Below, in pieces: positions 43,181 through 52,145 of a stretch of 64,000 nt of DNA. Source of the DNA: Chloracidobacterium sp. (GTDB lineage: Bacteria; Acidobacteriota; Blastocatellia; Pyrinomonadales; Pyrinomonadaceae); the NCBI GenBank assembly GCA_016720705.1, contig JADKKB010000005.1:732501-796500 (forward strand), in the 5' to 3' direction. The notes beneath the pieces are model-generated. The model was not told the DNA's origin. It made no database searches and was given only the letters and a program-made list of their open reading frames with translations. The stretch's first letter is position 1. Each line of letters starts with the position of its first letter. Both the position numbers and the translations under genes were made by a program.

Positions 43181-43208
43181 TTGACCTCTTAGTATAACGG
43201 CGTAGAAT
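43181..43208 (+). promoter_or_regulatory. Permease promoter
   Basis: TTGACC (43181-43186) and TAGAAT (43203-43208), 16-bp spacer. A transcript starting near 43215 would have a leader of about 114 nt before ATG 43329, including the terminator-like hairpin. Confidence 0.55.
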
Positions 43209-43284
43209 CATACATTGGTTCAGCCTAGTAGGTGACAGAAGGGTTTCACTTGATCAATTGGTGATTATAAACTCTACCCGAAAT

Positions 43285-43325
43285 ATGCCGCGGCCGGTTA
43301 CGGCTCTGCGGTATTTTTGATTTTG
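43285..43325 (+). promoter_or_regulatory. Terminator-like hairpin directly before the permease start (possible attenuator)
   Basis: ATGCCGC (43285-43291) pairs with GCGGTAT (43308-43314) with one wobble, and GCCG (43293-43296) with CGGC (43301-43304) around a GTTA loop. TTTTTGATTTTGG follows, and the ATG is at 43329. Upstream, GTGA (43232), TCAC (43246) and GTGA (43261) allow mutually exclusive pairings. A stem plus T-run this close to the start would limit expression unless it is melted, as in attenuators or riboswitches. No known ligand-binding motif is recognised. Confidence 0.45.
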
Positions 43326-43328
43326 GTT

Positions 43329-45344
43329 ATGAAGACAGTAATTCAAGGGCGTTTCAAGAAATGGCTCTACAGCGGTAGCGTCGCTGAGATGGAGGGGCCA
43401 TCGGAGCCTGAGGGTCGGCATCAGCAGCACTCCTGGTGGAAGGTGATGTGTCTTACCGGTGTCGACTATTTCTCGACACTCGGATATCAGCCCGGGATCG
43501 CCTTTCTAGCGGCCGGAGTGCTATCGCCGGTCGCCACACTCGTACTGGTGCTTCTGACGCTGTTCGGTGCATTGCCCATCTATAGCCGCGTTGCCAAAGA
43601 GAGTCCGAAGGGCGAAGGCTCGATCGCGATGCTCGAGGCCCTGCTTTCACGTTGGAAAGGCAAGCTATTCGTCCTTGTACTACTAGGTTTTGTCGCTACA
43701 GATTTTGTCATAACCATCACGCTTTCGGCCGCCGACGCTACGGCCCACATTCTCGAAAATCCATTTGTAAAAGTGACTGTACCGTTCCTCGATCACCCGG
43801 TGATTGTGACGTTGGCGTTGCTTTTGGGCTTGGGATTGGTATTCCTGAAGGGTTTCAAAGAAGCGATCGGCATTGCGGTTTTTCTGGTCGCGGTCTATCT
43901 GATGCTTAACGTGGTCGTGATCAGTGTCGGGCTGTTCGAGGCATTCAACCATCCCGAAATGATCACGGACTGGAAAACGGCATTGTTCGCTACCAAGACC
44001 AGCGGTGGCTATAGCGGAATTTTTGTGATCGTTGGGCTTTCGCTCCTAGTATTTCCCAAACTTGCGCTCGGACTCTCAGGGTTTGAGACCGGCGTTGCGG
44101 TTATGCCGCTCGTCAAGAGCCCGAACCGGATCGCCAATACCCGCAAACTGCTGATGACGGCGGCGTTAATAATGAGCGGAATGTTGATCGCCAGTAGTTT
44201 CGTCACCAGCGTGATGATCCCGGCAGATGAATTCTGCCCGAAAGTTTCGTGCGGTGCTGCGGCAGGTGAACACGGAGTTCCGCTGCACTGTGCCTGCAGT
44301 CCGGAGCAGGTCGAATCGAGATTTGTAAAACCGGCGGGCGAAGCTAACGGCCGAGCACTCGCATATATCGCACATCGTTATATGGGCGATGTTTTTGGCA
44401 CATTCTATGATCTCAGCACGATCCTGATCCTCTGGTTCGCCGGTGCTTCGGCAATGGCCGGACTGCTTAATATCGTACCTCGGTATTTGCCGCGGTACGG
44501 TATGGCACCCGAATGGGCGAGGGCGACACGACCGCTTGTGCTTGTTTTTACCGGAATTTGTTTTGCGGTCACGTGGTTTTTTGAAGCTAACGTCGATGCC
44601 CAGGGCGGTGCGTATGCAACCGGTGTATTGGTGCTAATGACCTCAGCGGCGATAGCTGTGACACTATCGGCACGGCGGCGACATAGCCGTTGGACGTTGG
44701 GATTCGGTGCGATCTCGGCTGTGTTCGTTTATACGACGATAACTAACATAATCGAACGGCCGGACGGCATCAAGATCGCTTCGATGTTCATTTTTGGTAT
44801 TATTGCGGCATCATTCATCTCACGGGCGATGCGCTCTACAGAGATACGGATCGATAAGATCGAACTGGACGACGCGGCCAAGGCATTTCTGGACGAACTC
44901 GACGAGGAAGGCGAGTTTCGTATCGTGACGAACCGGCGTGAGACCGGCGACGTGACGGAATATCGATTTAAGGAGCACGAAAAACGCGTCGATAACCATA
45001 TTCCGTCGTCTGATCCCGTACTGTTTTACGAGATCGAGCCCGGAGATTCGTCCGAATTTAAGGGCAAGCTGTTTATTCGCGGCGTGGATATCGAGGGCTA
45101 CAAGGTACTGCGTACGCAGGCACCTGCCGTGCCGAATGCGATCGCTGCTTTTCTGCTGTACATCCGCGACACCAAAGGCAAGATACCGCACGTGTACTTT
45201 GGATGGAGCGAGGGAAATCCGATAATGTACCTAGCCAGATATATTTTGTTTGGCGAAGGCGATACGGCACCTGTAACACGAGAGATCCTGAGGCAAGCTG
45301 AGTCCGATCCGGAAATGCGCCCCAGCGTGCACGTGGGCGGTTAG
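43329..45344 (+). CDS. APC-superfamily permease with C-terminal soluble domain
   Basis: A 671-residue inner-membrane protein. It starts with a short basic region and WWKVMCLTGVDYFSTLGYQP (20 residues), then about 11-12 helices in the APC/LeuT style (GEGSIAMLEALLSRWKGK; GLSGFETGVAVMPLVK, a typical unwound-helix motif). A long extracytoplasmic loop has paired cysteines (FCPKVSCGAAAGEHG; LHCACSPEQ). The last ~160 residues form a soluble domain starting near IELDDAAKAFLDELDEEGEF. Related families move amino acids or potassium; the substrate is unknown. ATG 43329 is chosen over TTG 43317 because the TTG lies within the hairpin's T-run. Confidence 0.85.
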   Translation: MKTVIQGRFKKWLYSGSVAEMEGPSEPEGRHQQHSWWKVMCLTGVDYFSTLGYQPGIAFLAAGVLSPVATLVLVLLTLFGALPIYSRVAKESPKGEGSIAMLEALLSRWKGKLFVLVLLGFVATDFVITITLSAADATAHILENPFVKVTVPFLDHPVIVTLALLLGLGLVFLKGFKEAIGIAVFLVAVYLMLNVVVISVGLFEAFNHPEMITDWKTALFATKTSGGYSGIFVIVGLSLLVFPKLALGLSGFETGVAVMPLVKSPNRIANTRKLLMTAALIMSGMLIASSFVTSVMIPADEFCPKVSCGAAAGEHGVPLHCACSPEQVESRFVKPAGEANGRALAYIAHRYMGDVFGTFYDLSTILILWFAGASAMAGLLNIVPRYLPRYGMAPEWARATRPLVLVFTGICFAVTWFFEANVDAQGGAYATGVLVLMTSAAIAVTLSARRRHSRWTLGFGAISAVFVYTTITNIIERPDGIKIASMFIFGIIAASFISRAMRSTEIRIDKIELDDAAKAFLDELDEEGEFRIVTNRRETGDVTEYRFKEHEKRVDNHIPSSDPVLFYEIEPGDSSEFKGKLFIRGVDIEGYKVLRTQAPAVPNAIAAFLLYIRDTKGKIPHVYFGWSEGNPIMYLARYILFGEGDTAPVTREILRQAESDPEMRPSVHVGG

Positions 45345-45350
45345 AGGCGG

Positions 45351-45713
45351 TCAGGCACCGGAGCCTTTGCCCGATTCCGTTTGGTTAAGAAAGCAAGCAC
45401 GGCAATAGATCGGCCGACCCTGTGACGGGTAGAACGGCACCGTCGTTATGATCGAGCAACACGCACATTCGGCGGCAACCTCGACGTAGCGCTTGTATCC
45501 GGTCGCCTGAGCATTCTCGATCGCAGCCAGACGTGCATTCTTTAACTTTTTACAGGGTTTGCAGCGTTTCGGGGGATTCTGGAGGCATTTGTCGCGATAA
45601 AATAGCTGTTCGCCGGCCGTCCAGACAAACTCCCTATGACAGTCGACGCAAGGTATCGGCTTATCGTCGAACTCAGTGGTCTCCCTAACTATTTTCGGAT
45701 CGGCGTCGTTCAT
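45351..45713 (-). CDS. CxxC zinc-binding protein
   Basis: A 120-residue cytosolic protein with four CxxC-type pairs: CVDC (about 22-25), CKPC (about 51-54), CACC (about 84-87) and CRAC (about 104-107). The first two, separated by a YRDKCL-like loop, match the short zinc-ribbon of the probable-zinc-ribbon family (PCVDCHREFVWTAGEQLFYR, 20 residues), and the last two form a second site. It probably binds two zinc ions. Function is unknown. It converges with the permease gene (6-nt gap). Confidence 0.8.
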   Translation of the reverse strand: MNDADPKIVRETTEFDDKPIPCVDCHREFVWTAGEQLFYRDKCLQNPPKRCKPCKKLKNARLAAIENAQATGYKRYVEVAAECACCSIITTVPFYPSQGRPIYCRACFLNQTESGKGSGA

Positions 45714-45902
45714 AATCGCTGATCAACTATCGTCATTGCCGCTATTTTGAACTAAAGCGGCCGAGTTGAATGCGCCGGCGAGACCATATTGCCAATTGAC
45801 GCTGGCGCGAGTTTTTCAAGGTTGATGGAAATGACATTACAACCAAGCGAATATCGTGTCAAGCAAAATGGTAATACGGGGCGAGTGAAGTAGTATCGAA
45901 TT

Positions 45903-47174
45903 ATGAGAGTTTTAGTGATCGGTTCGGGCGGACGCGAGCACGCGATCTGCAGGGCATTCAGCACAAGCACGAAAATCACCAAGTTGTACTGTGCAAACGG
46001 TAACGCCGGTATTGCACAGCTTGCCGAGTGTGTCGATATCAAGCCGGACGATATTGCCGCTCTGACGGCTTTTGCCCGTGATCGCTCGATCGATCTGACA
46101 TTTGTTGGCGGAGAAACGCCTTTGGCGTTGGGCATCGTCGATGAATTTGAAAAACACGGATTTCGGATCGTCGGCCCGACCGCCGCCGCCGCCCGTCTCG
46201 AAGCCAGTAAAGCCTTTGCCAAGGACTTTATGGCAAGGCACGGGGTTCCGACGGCCAAATACGTGACGGCATTATCACCCGCGGCCGCGGTATCGGAACT
46301 TGTAAGCGGTGCGTTCGGCGATGAAAATGTCCCCGTCGTGGTCAAGGCGGACGGGCTTGCGGCCGGAAAGGGCGTCGTCGTTGCCGAAAATCGGGCTGTC
46401 GCAATCGCCGCCATAAATGAGATGGCTGATCTGGTCGGAGCACACGCAGCCGAAAAGATCGTGCTGGAAGAGTGTATGTTCGGCAGGGAAGTGTCGCTGC
46501 TGATGTTTGCGGACGGCGAGGACTTTGCCCTTATGTCACCGACCCGTGACCATAAGCGAATCGGCGAAGGCGATACAGGGCCAAATACGGGTGGTATGGG
46601 CACGTTTACCGACGCAACCCTCTTGACCCCCGATCAATTGGCTTTGATCGCAGATTCGATCATTGGGCCGACGCTGCGAGGTTGTCAGACGGAAGGGTTT
46701 CGCTTTCGCGGAATATTGTTTCTCGGGCTAATGCTTACCGACGGCGGGCCGAAACTGCTCGAATACAATGTGCGCTTTGGTGATCCGGAAACGCAGTCGA
46801 TCCTGATCCGGCTGGAAACTGATCTGATCGATATATGCGAAGCGATGATCGATGGCACGCTCGGCCAACTGGAGATCTCTTGGCGCAAGGGTAATTCGGC
46901 TTGTATTATCCTCGCCGCCCAGAATTATCCGGCAAAACCGCGAACCGGCGATCTGATCTACGGCGTCGCCGAGGCAGCAGCGATGGAAAATGTAGAGGTA
47001 TTTCACGCAGGGACGTCGGCCTCGGCCATCGGCGAATTTTATACCGCAGGTGGGCGAGTACTTGGGGTAACGGCAACCGGCGACGATCTTACGTCGGCAC
47101 TAGCCTCAGCCTACGCCGCCGCCGGGAAGATAAAATTTGAGGGAATGCAGTTTCGCAGGGATATCGGTAAGTAG
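45903..47174 (+). CDS. purD: Phosphoribosylamine-glycine ligase
   Basis: A 423-residue ATP-grasp enzyme that joins phosphoribosylamine and glycine, step 2 of purine synthesis. Recognisable are the N-domain VIGSGGREHAICRA, the segment VGPTAAAARLEASKAFAKDF (20 residues), the ATP-binding VKADGLAAGKGVVVAE, and the signature RFGDPETQSIL. The length matches bacterial PurD. No Shine-Dalgarno is seen; a TAGTAT hexamer (45891-45896) ends 6 nt before the ATG, so the mRNA may be leaderless. No other purine gene is adjacent. Confidence 0.96.
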   Translation: MRVLVIGSGGREHAICRAFSTSTKITKLYCANGNAGIAQLAECVDIKPDDIAALTAFARDRSIDLTFVGGETPLALGIVDEFEKHGFRIVGPTAAAARLEASKAFAKDFMARHGVPTAKYVTALSPAAAVSELVSGAFGDENVPVVVKADGLAAGKGVVVAENRAVAIAAINEMADLVGAHAAEKIVLEECMFGREVSLLMFADGEDFALMSPTRDHKRIGEGDTGPNTGGMGTFTDATLLTPDQLALIADSIIGPTLRGCQTEGFRFRGILFLGLMLTDGGPKLLEYNVRFGDPETQSILIRLETDLIDICEAMIDGTLGQLEISWRKGNSACIILAAQNYPAKPRTGDLIYGVAEAAAMENVEVFHAGTSASAIGEFYTAGGRVLGVTATGDDLTSALASAYAAAGKIKFEGMQFRRDIGK

Positions 47175-47203
47175 CCGGGACACGATCGGCAGCTTTTTGC
47201 CAG

Positions 47204-48154
47204 TCAGGCCTTTCTGACCGCATCGGCCTTGCGTTTGAAATCTTCAGCTTCCTTTGTAAGCCCGTTTTTAAGGCAGAAAACCACTAATTTATCATACCGG
47301 GCGGCCTGATCGGCGTCTGAGAGCCAACAGATCTTCGCGGTGCACTCCGGACAAGCGTCTATCGGGCGGCGGTCTGTTTCGCCGAGGTGATTGGTGCCGC
47401 TCATCACGCACTCGTACTTGGTGCAGTGCCGCATCGAAAACATATGTCCGCTTTCGTGTGCCGCGATCTTGAGTGTGCGGCGTAGAAAAGTGGCAAAGTC
47501 GGCATTGTCGTCCAGACGGGCGAGCGACCAGACACCGACGCGATTCTCCAGGCTTGCTTGGCCAAAAACGTACGACATCGACGCATCCGGAAAGAGGTCG
47601 TCCGGCGTAAAGGCAATCAGTGCCGCCGCGTCGGCGGGTAGCATGGGTTTCAGAACGTCGTCGAGAATATAGCCGGATCGGATCTGCTCAACTTTGGTGT
47701 AGGGATTTCGTCGAGAGTCCTTGATCCGAAGCGGCCGTTTGATCGCGTGCGACGGCAGCATCTTCACCGACAGATCGTAAAATGCCTCGATATATCCCGC
47801 AGAAATATCCACGATCTTTTTCTGCTGCGGCGTAAAAGTGCCGAGCGGCAGAACGTAGATCGTATGTCGCTCCGTAGTCGGTTTTACCGGATCAGCATCC
47901 AGATACTCCTCAAATGTCTGGCCGGGTTCGTTGTGCGAGGCTAGCCAATCGAAAGATTCCGGCTTTGCCATCGTCTTAAAGAATGGAGCGATCTTAGGGA
48001 GATTATCGCGGAGCTCCTTGCGTTCCTTTTTCGCCTCACGGGCCGCGGCCATATTTGACGCCGGGGTATCCTCAGGTGTGTAGCAAGAAGTTACGAGAAG
48101 AGCGACCAGAAAAGTAATTACAAGTACACCGAGAGCACGACGAGTCAGTACCAC
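47204..48154 (-). CDS. Archaemetzincin-like zinc metalloprotease, lipoprotein; N-terminus altered by REP sequence
   Basis: A 316-residue protein from the in-frame GTG at 48154. It has a lipoprotein signal (ALGVLVITFLVALLVTSC, lipobox LVTSC) and a metzincin domain of the archaemetzincin type: HESGHMFSMRHC followed by CVMSG and the downstream CPEC-type cysteines that bind a structural zinc. The frame continues upstream to ATG 48265 and further to 48403, but that part is encoded by two REP copies and the end of the transposase gene (repeated LPQVV). The best signal peptide begins at the GTG supplied by REP1. ATG 48265 abuts AAGGAG without spacing. Substrate unknown. Confidence 0.8.
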   Translation of the reverse strand: MVLTRRALGVLVITFLVALLVTSCYTPEDTPASNMAAAREAKKERKELRDNLPKIAPFFKTMAKPESFDWLASHNEPGQTFEEYLDADPVKPTTERHTIYVLPLGTFTPQQKKIVDISAGYIEAFYDLSVKMLPSHAIKRPLRIKDSRRNPYTKVEQIRSGYILDDVLKPMLPADAAALIAFTPDDLFPDASMSYVFGQASLENRVGVWSLARLDDNADFATFLRRTLKIAAHESGHMFSMRHCTKYECVMSGTNHLGETDRRPIDACPECTAKICWLSDADQAARYDKLVVFCLKNGLTKEAEDFKRKADAVRKA

Positions 48155-48169
48155 CTGCGGTAGCGGGCG
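48138..48169 (+). repeat. REP element, copy 1
   Basis: The unit CGACGAGTC, one nt, GTACCACCTGCGG, TAGCGGG. The core folds as CCACC...GGGTGG-like with a TGCGGTAGC loop; this copy has GGGCG at the end and a weaker stem. It lies inside the reading frame of the archaemetzincin gene, at its likely start codon. Confidence 0.8.
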
Positions 48170-48191
48170 AAGTTCTGCTGAGGCTTGCAAG

Positions 48192-48226
48192 CGACGAGTC
48201 CGTACCACCTGCGGTAGCGGGTGGGG
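48192..48226 (+). repeat. REP element, copy 2
   Basis: The same unit as copy 1, same orientation, 54 nt downstream, ending in GGGTGGGG with a perfect CCACC/GGTGG stem. It lies 17 nt from the stop codon of the transposase gene. Confidence 0.85.
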
Positions 48227-48242
48227 TTTTAGCTTTGCAGAT

Positions 48243-48752
48243 CTAATCAAATTTGGGTAATTCATCTCCTTGACCCTTAAGGACATACTCGACGGCATTG
48301 AAAATATGGTCGTCGGTCCAAAGCCAGCGTTCACTCCCTTTGTCCGCCCAAGGTCTTCTATCCGATAGCCAAAGTCCGGACTCCCTAAGGCATCTTGTTG
48401 CATTTGCCTTAAATGCGTTTAGAGCGACCGACGGCAGTTTTCCGGCGGTTGTGGTCACTACGTGAATATGGTTGGTGCGGATGTTAGTGGCGTACAGTTT
48501 CCATTTCCTCCGCTCGCAAGTATCTCTAACTGCCCGTTCGACAGCATCGCGACTGGCCGCATCTAGCCGAACGGGCCGCTGCTTCATTCTATTCGAACTT
48601 ATCACTTTCCAATGATCGTTCGCCGCAATCTTTGCATCGCCGTAAATGTTATTACGCCGATCGATCGATCCGCGCTCGTCGCCGTGAAGCCAAGTTCCAT
48701 AACACCGGAATGTGATCAAGAAAGCGAGCGGGTGGTTCGAGTCGTTCCACAT
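48243..48752 (-). CDS. REP-associated tyrosine transposase (RAYT, Y1/HUH type)
   Basis: A 169-residue Y1 transposase of the IS200/IS605 relative group that acts on REP elements. It opens with FLITFRCYGTWLHGDERGSI (20 residues), typical of RAYTs. The HUH motif is TNHIHVV and the catalytic Tyr is probably in FNAVEYVLKGQG. It appears intact. It is flanked by REP copies: two in one orientation at its 3' side (48138, 48192) and one inverted at its 5' side (48769). Its last 22 nt overlap the possible ATG start of the archaemetzincin frame. ATG 48752 is chosen over TTG 48758. Confidence 0.9.
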   Translation of the reverse strand: MWNDSNHPLAFLITFRCYGTWLHGDERGSIDRRNNIYGDAKIAANDHWKVISSNRMKQRPVRLDAASRDAVERAVRDTCERRKWKLYATNIRTNHIHVVTTTAGKLPSVALNAFKANATRCLRESGLWLSDRRPWADKGSERWLWTDDHIFNAVEYVLKGQGDELPKFD

Positions 48753-48768
48753 ATGCAAACAATCACAT

Positions 48769-48806
48769 CCCCACCCGCTACCGCAGGTGGTACTGACACG
48801 TCTCGC
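48769..48806 (-). repeat. REP element, copy 3 (inverted)
   Basis: The reverse complement of the 48138 and 48192 unit, with CCCCACCCGCTACCGCAGG then TGGTACTGAC; the outer end (ACGTCTCG) is slightly diverged. It lies upstream of the transposase start and immediately after the TPR-protein stop codon, the usual position of REPs behind genes. Confidence 0.85.
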
Positions 48807-49894
48807 TATTTCGCAGGCTGATACGCCTTAGCCCACTCCAGAAACGCTCCGAATTTCACGTTATTCGCGTCAAGCCACTTCATCGCGTCCTCTTTGCCGC
48901 TGATGTACAACACCATATATCCAAATGATTCCAGGTGCCCGTTCTTTTTGAGTTGTGTCAGAAACGGAACATACTCCTTTCCGATAAACGTCGATTTGAG
49001 CTTTTTATCTTCGGACAAAAGACCGATGACTGTGCCGACGGCATCCACGAAGATCTGATTTTCGGTCTTGTTCTTGTCCTTTTCGTCCTTAAAAGTGGTC
49101 AATGTTCCCAAAAGCAGATCGTACATCCCAAAATCGCCTTCGTCCGTCGGGGCGTTCAGATCCAAAAATATATTAATGCTTCCGGTTTTGGGGTCCTTGC
49201 CCGCGGGTTTCAGCACATCGGTGAGGATCGAGGCCGCCGTTTTGGCACGCTGGGAATTATATTCAAGTGTCAGGAATCGGGCTGCGGCAACAAACGAGGG
49301 GATCTTGTACTTTGTCCCCTGATAGACCACCGACAGTAGATAGTGCGGGCTCGCGTACGAAAAATTGGTCTCGACCGATTTCTTTAGTTCAGCTCGGGCT
49401 TCCGCATATTTCTTTTGCCGAACAAGTGTGACGCCGATGTTGTAGTAAACGCTCGCGAGATGCCGGGCCATTCCGATGTCGCCTTTGAACATACTTTCGG
49501 CCTCACGGTAAATCTTTAGGGCATCATCGCTCTTGCCGACGTCATCGAGGCAGTTTGCCATTATCGAGTAAAACATCGCGAGTTCGTCGGACTTATATTT
49601 GGCTCCGACATAGGCGGTTTCCATTGCCTTTTCGCGGTCACCTTTGGCGTATTGACTGAGTGCCTTTTCATACAGGGCGATAGTCGCATCGGCATTGCCG
49701 GCAAGGATCTTATCGTATTGGGCGATCGCGTCATCGTACCGTTTGGCGTCGTGGTGAACGATACCGGCGTTGAGTATCTTGGTTTCCTCAGCGGACAGCG
49801 GCGCAGACAAAAGCGTCGGTTTGGGCAGCTTTTGTGCAGTCACGGCCATCGCCAGGACACAAACAGCGAGGATCAGGAAAATTAGCTTTCTCAT
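48806..49894 (-). CDS. Exported TPR-repeat protein
   Basis: A 362-residue exported protein. A signal peptide (about 1-20, ending AVTAQ) is followed by tetratricopeptide repeats from residue ~40 to ~190: YDDAIAQYDKILAGNADATI, then ALYEKALSQYAKGDREKAME and YYNIGVTLVRQKKYAEARAE, each segment 20 residues. A C-terminal helical domain (about 230-360) of unknown type follows. TPR domains mediate protein-protein contacts; an envelope assembly or scaffold role is inferred. AGGAG 8 nt before ATG 49894 decides the start. A REP copy lies right behind the stop codon. Confidence 0.82.
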   Translation of the reverse strand: MRKLIFLILAVCVLAMAVTAQKLPKPTLLSAPLSAEETKILNAGIVHHDAKRYDDAIAQYDKILAGNADATIALYEKALSQYAKGDREKAMETAYVGAKYKSDELAMFYSIMANCLDDVGKSDDALKIYREAESMFKGDIGMARHLASVYYNIGVTLVRQKKYAEARAELKKSVETNFSYASPHYLLSVVYQGTKYKIPSFVAAARFLTLEYNSQRAKTAASILTDVLKPAGKDPKTGSINIFLDLNAPTDEGDFGMYDLLLGTLTTFKDEKDKNKTENQIFVDAVGTVIGLLSEDKKLKSTFIGKEYVPFLTQLKKNGHLESFGYMVLYISGKEDAMKWLDANNVKFGAFLEWAKAYQPAK

Positions 49895-49978
49895 TTTTCG
49901 GACTCCTATAATCAAAAGTTTGGGCGAGCATTAACTAAGATGCCATAGATCTGAAAAAGTTCCCACCACGGAAAAATA

Positions 49979-51145
49979 TCAATAATCGGCGACCGATGCC
50001 GCGTAGCTGTCAAAATTTCTCCGCATTTCGGCAAGCGAGTCGCCGCCAAATTTCTCTCTCATTGAGTTTGCGAGTACGACGGCTAGCATTGCTTCGGAGA
50101 TGACTCCGGCGGCCGGAACTGCCGTGATGTCTGAGCGTTCGAAGGCAGCGTCGCTCGTAGCCTTTGTGTCTATATCGACCGAGCTGAGAGCTCTGCGAAG
50201 TGTCGATATCGGCTTCATATAGCTTCGAACGCGGAGTTCCTCGCCATTTGTGATGCCGCCCTCGAGGCCGCCCGCACGGTTCGTCGGGCGAGTGAACCCG
50301 GATGCGTTATGGAATATCTCGTCGTGGACCTCCGAGCCAAGCTTACCGGCGTTAGCGACTCCGGTGCCGATCTCAACGGCCTTGATCGCGTGTACGGACA
50401 TCAGTGCCTGAGCGATGCGGCCGTCCAACTTCTCATTCCAAGCGGTGTGCGAACCGAGGCCGACCGGCAACCCTTTGGCGACGACCTCAACGATGCCGCC
50501 AAGCGTGTCGCCCACTGTTTTGGCTTCGTCGATAAGCTTGATCATTTCGCTCTGGCTCAAATCGTCAACGCAGTTTAGCGGGGAATCGGACGGAATAGCG
50601 ACTATCTCATCCCACGAACGCCAAAGGGGGACGACCTGGACGTGGCCTAGCTTGATCACGTGGCTACGGACCTCCGCCCCAAACGCCGCAAGCAGCTGTT
50701 TGGCAATGGCACCGCAAGCGACGCGGGCCGCCGTTTCACGCGCCGACGCCCTTTCCAAAATATCACGGAGGTCGCGTGTCTGATATTTTTGGCCGCCGGG
50801 CAGATCGGCGTGGCCGGGACGCGGTCGCGTCACGATCCGAGGGTTTTTGGGCTGTTCATCAAGCGGTTCGGCGGACATTACGTCTTCCCAATGGACGAAA
50901 TCGTCATTTTTGATCATCAGGGCGATCGGCGACCCAAGCGATTTGCCGTGACGGACGCCCGACAGTATCTCGACGCTATCGGTCTCGATCTTCATACGTC
51001 CGCCGCGTCCGTAACCCTGTTGCCGACGCCAAAGCTCGTGATCGATCGCGGCAACATCGATCGGCAATCCCGCCGGGACGCCCTCGACTATCGCAACCAG
51101 AGCCTTACCGTGTGATTCGCCGGAAGTTGTAAATTTGAAGAACAT
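49979..51145 (-). CDS. aroC: Chorismate synthase
   Basis: A 388-residue enzyme that converts EPSP to chorismate using reduced FMN, the final step of the shikimate pathway. Signatures are FTTSGESHGKALVAIVEGVP (20 residues) at the start, RRQQGYGRGGRM, the RPGHADLPGGQKY region, and GGLEGGITNGEE near the end. The length is typical. A TAAATA hexamer 6 nt upstream of the ATG hints at leaderless expression. No other aromatic-pathway gene is adjacent; pabB, which uses chorismate, lies 7 kb away. Confidence 0.97.
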   Translation of the reverse strand: MFFKFTTSGESHGKALVAIVEGVPAGLPIDVAAIDHELWRRQQGYGRGGRMKIETDSVEILSGVRHGKSLGSPIALMIKNDDFVHWEDVMSAEPLDEQPKNPRIVTRPRPGHADLPGGQKYQTRDLRDILERASARETAARVACGAIAKQLLAAFGAEVRSHVIKLGHVQVVPLWRSWDEIVAIPSDSPLNCVDDLSQSEMIKLIDEAKTVGDTLGGIVEVVAKGLPVGLGSHTAWNEKLDGRIAQALMSVHAIKAVEIGTGVANAGKLGSEVHDEIFHNASGFTRPTNRAGGLEGGITNGEELRVRSYMKPISTLRRALSSVDIDTKATSDAAFERSDITAVPAAGVISEAMLAVVLANSMREKFGGDSLAEMRRNFDSYAASVADY

Positions 51146-51215
51146 AAGAAGTATTTATCGCAGATCGACGCCACTAAACAAAGACGGTTCGGTGATTTAC
51201 AACTATTCTGTCACA

Positions 51216-52145
51216 TCAGCCTTTATCAGCGTTAACTTCCGTTTTAAGATCTTCACGCTGGACCGCAAGTGGCACAGACTTTTTCTTAAACACGATCAGA
51301 CCGATGCTGCCTATGATCAGAATCCCGCCGAGGATGGTCTGGGGCGGCAGCACTTCGTCAAGAAAGATCCAACCGATCACCACGGCTAGCAAGGGCGTGA
51401 CCAGCGAGATCATCATCGCTTTGGTCGATTCGATCTTGCCGAGCAACCAATAATATAGCCAAAATGCAGCAATTGTCCCCACCAGAGAGAGATAGAGCAC
51501 GCACACGACCGCCCGCCACGTCCAATGAAACGACAGCGGGTTGCCCTCGGCCAAAAGGCTGTATATGAGGATCGCCGGTAAACCGCAGATCATCTGGCAA
51601 AAGAGCAATGACGCCGGATGAAAGGCACCGCCCTTGGCCTTGACGAGGATCGACGCCTGAGCCGCCGCGTACGAACCGATGACGACGCCAACACATCCGA
51701 AAAAAGCTAGAAGGCTCTGCACCTTGAGTTGGTCGTAGAAGATGACTCCGACTCCGACGATACCGACGATGACCGCAAATACCTTAAGCCTTGTGATACG
51801 TTCGTTCGGCAAAAAGACCCACGCCAGTATCAGCCCGAAAACAGTGATCATCGCCTGCAGCACGGCTGCCAAGCCGGACGTGATGTGCTGTTCCGCCCAA
51901 AAGACCATACTGTAATTTACCGAAAACTGAAGCAAGCCGGTGATAGCGATTAGACGCCACTCTCGCCACGTCCGCGGCAATATGATCTTTTGAAATCGGA
52001 TCACAGCAAAGAGTACGATCACCGACAGCAAAAACCGCGATGCCGCGAATGCGATCGGCGGCAAGTCTTCGAGGCCGACCTTGATAAAAATCCAGGTAGT
52101 GCCCCATATCAGACACAGAATTAGCCAAACTATAACGGTTTTCAT
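51216..52145 (-). CDS. EamA/DMT family transporter
   Basis: A 309-residue inner-membrane protein with ten hydrophobic segments in two EamA halves. The first contains LILCLIWGTTWIFIKVGLED (20 residues), the second begins about residue 150 and includes SILVKAKGGAFHPASLLF and VGTIAAFWLYYWLLGKIEST (20 residues). It is distinct from the EamA gene at 26.5 kb. The substrate is probably an amino acid or metabolite for export. It overlaps the rsmD stop by 1 nt, so translation is coupled to rsmD. Confidence 0.85.
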   Translation of the reverse strand: MKTVIVWLILCLIWGTTWIFIKVGLEDLPPIAFAASRFLLSVIVLFAVIRFQKIILPRTWREWRLIAITGLLQFSVNYSMVFWAEQHITSGLAAVLQAMITVFGLILAWVFLPNERITRLKVFAVIVGIVGVGVIFYDQLKVQSLLAFFGCVGVVIGSYAAAQASILVKAKGGAFHPASLLFCQMICGLPAILIYSLLAEGNPLSFHWTWRAVVCVLYLSLVGTIAAFWLYYWLLGKIESTKAMMISLVTPLLAVVIGWIFLDEVLPPQTILGGILIIGSIGLIVFKKKSVPLAVQREDLKTEVNADKG

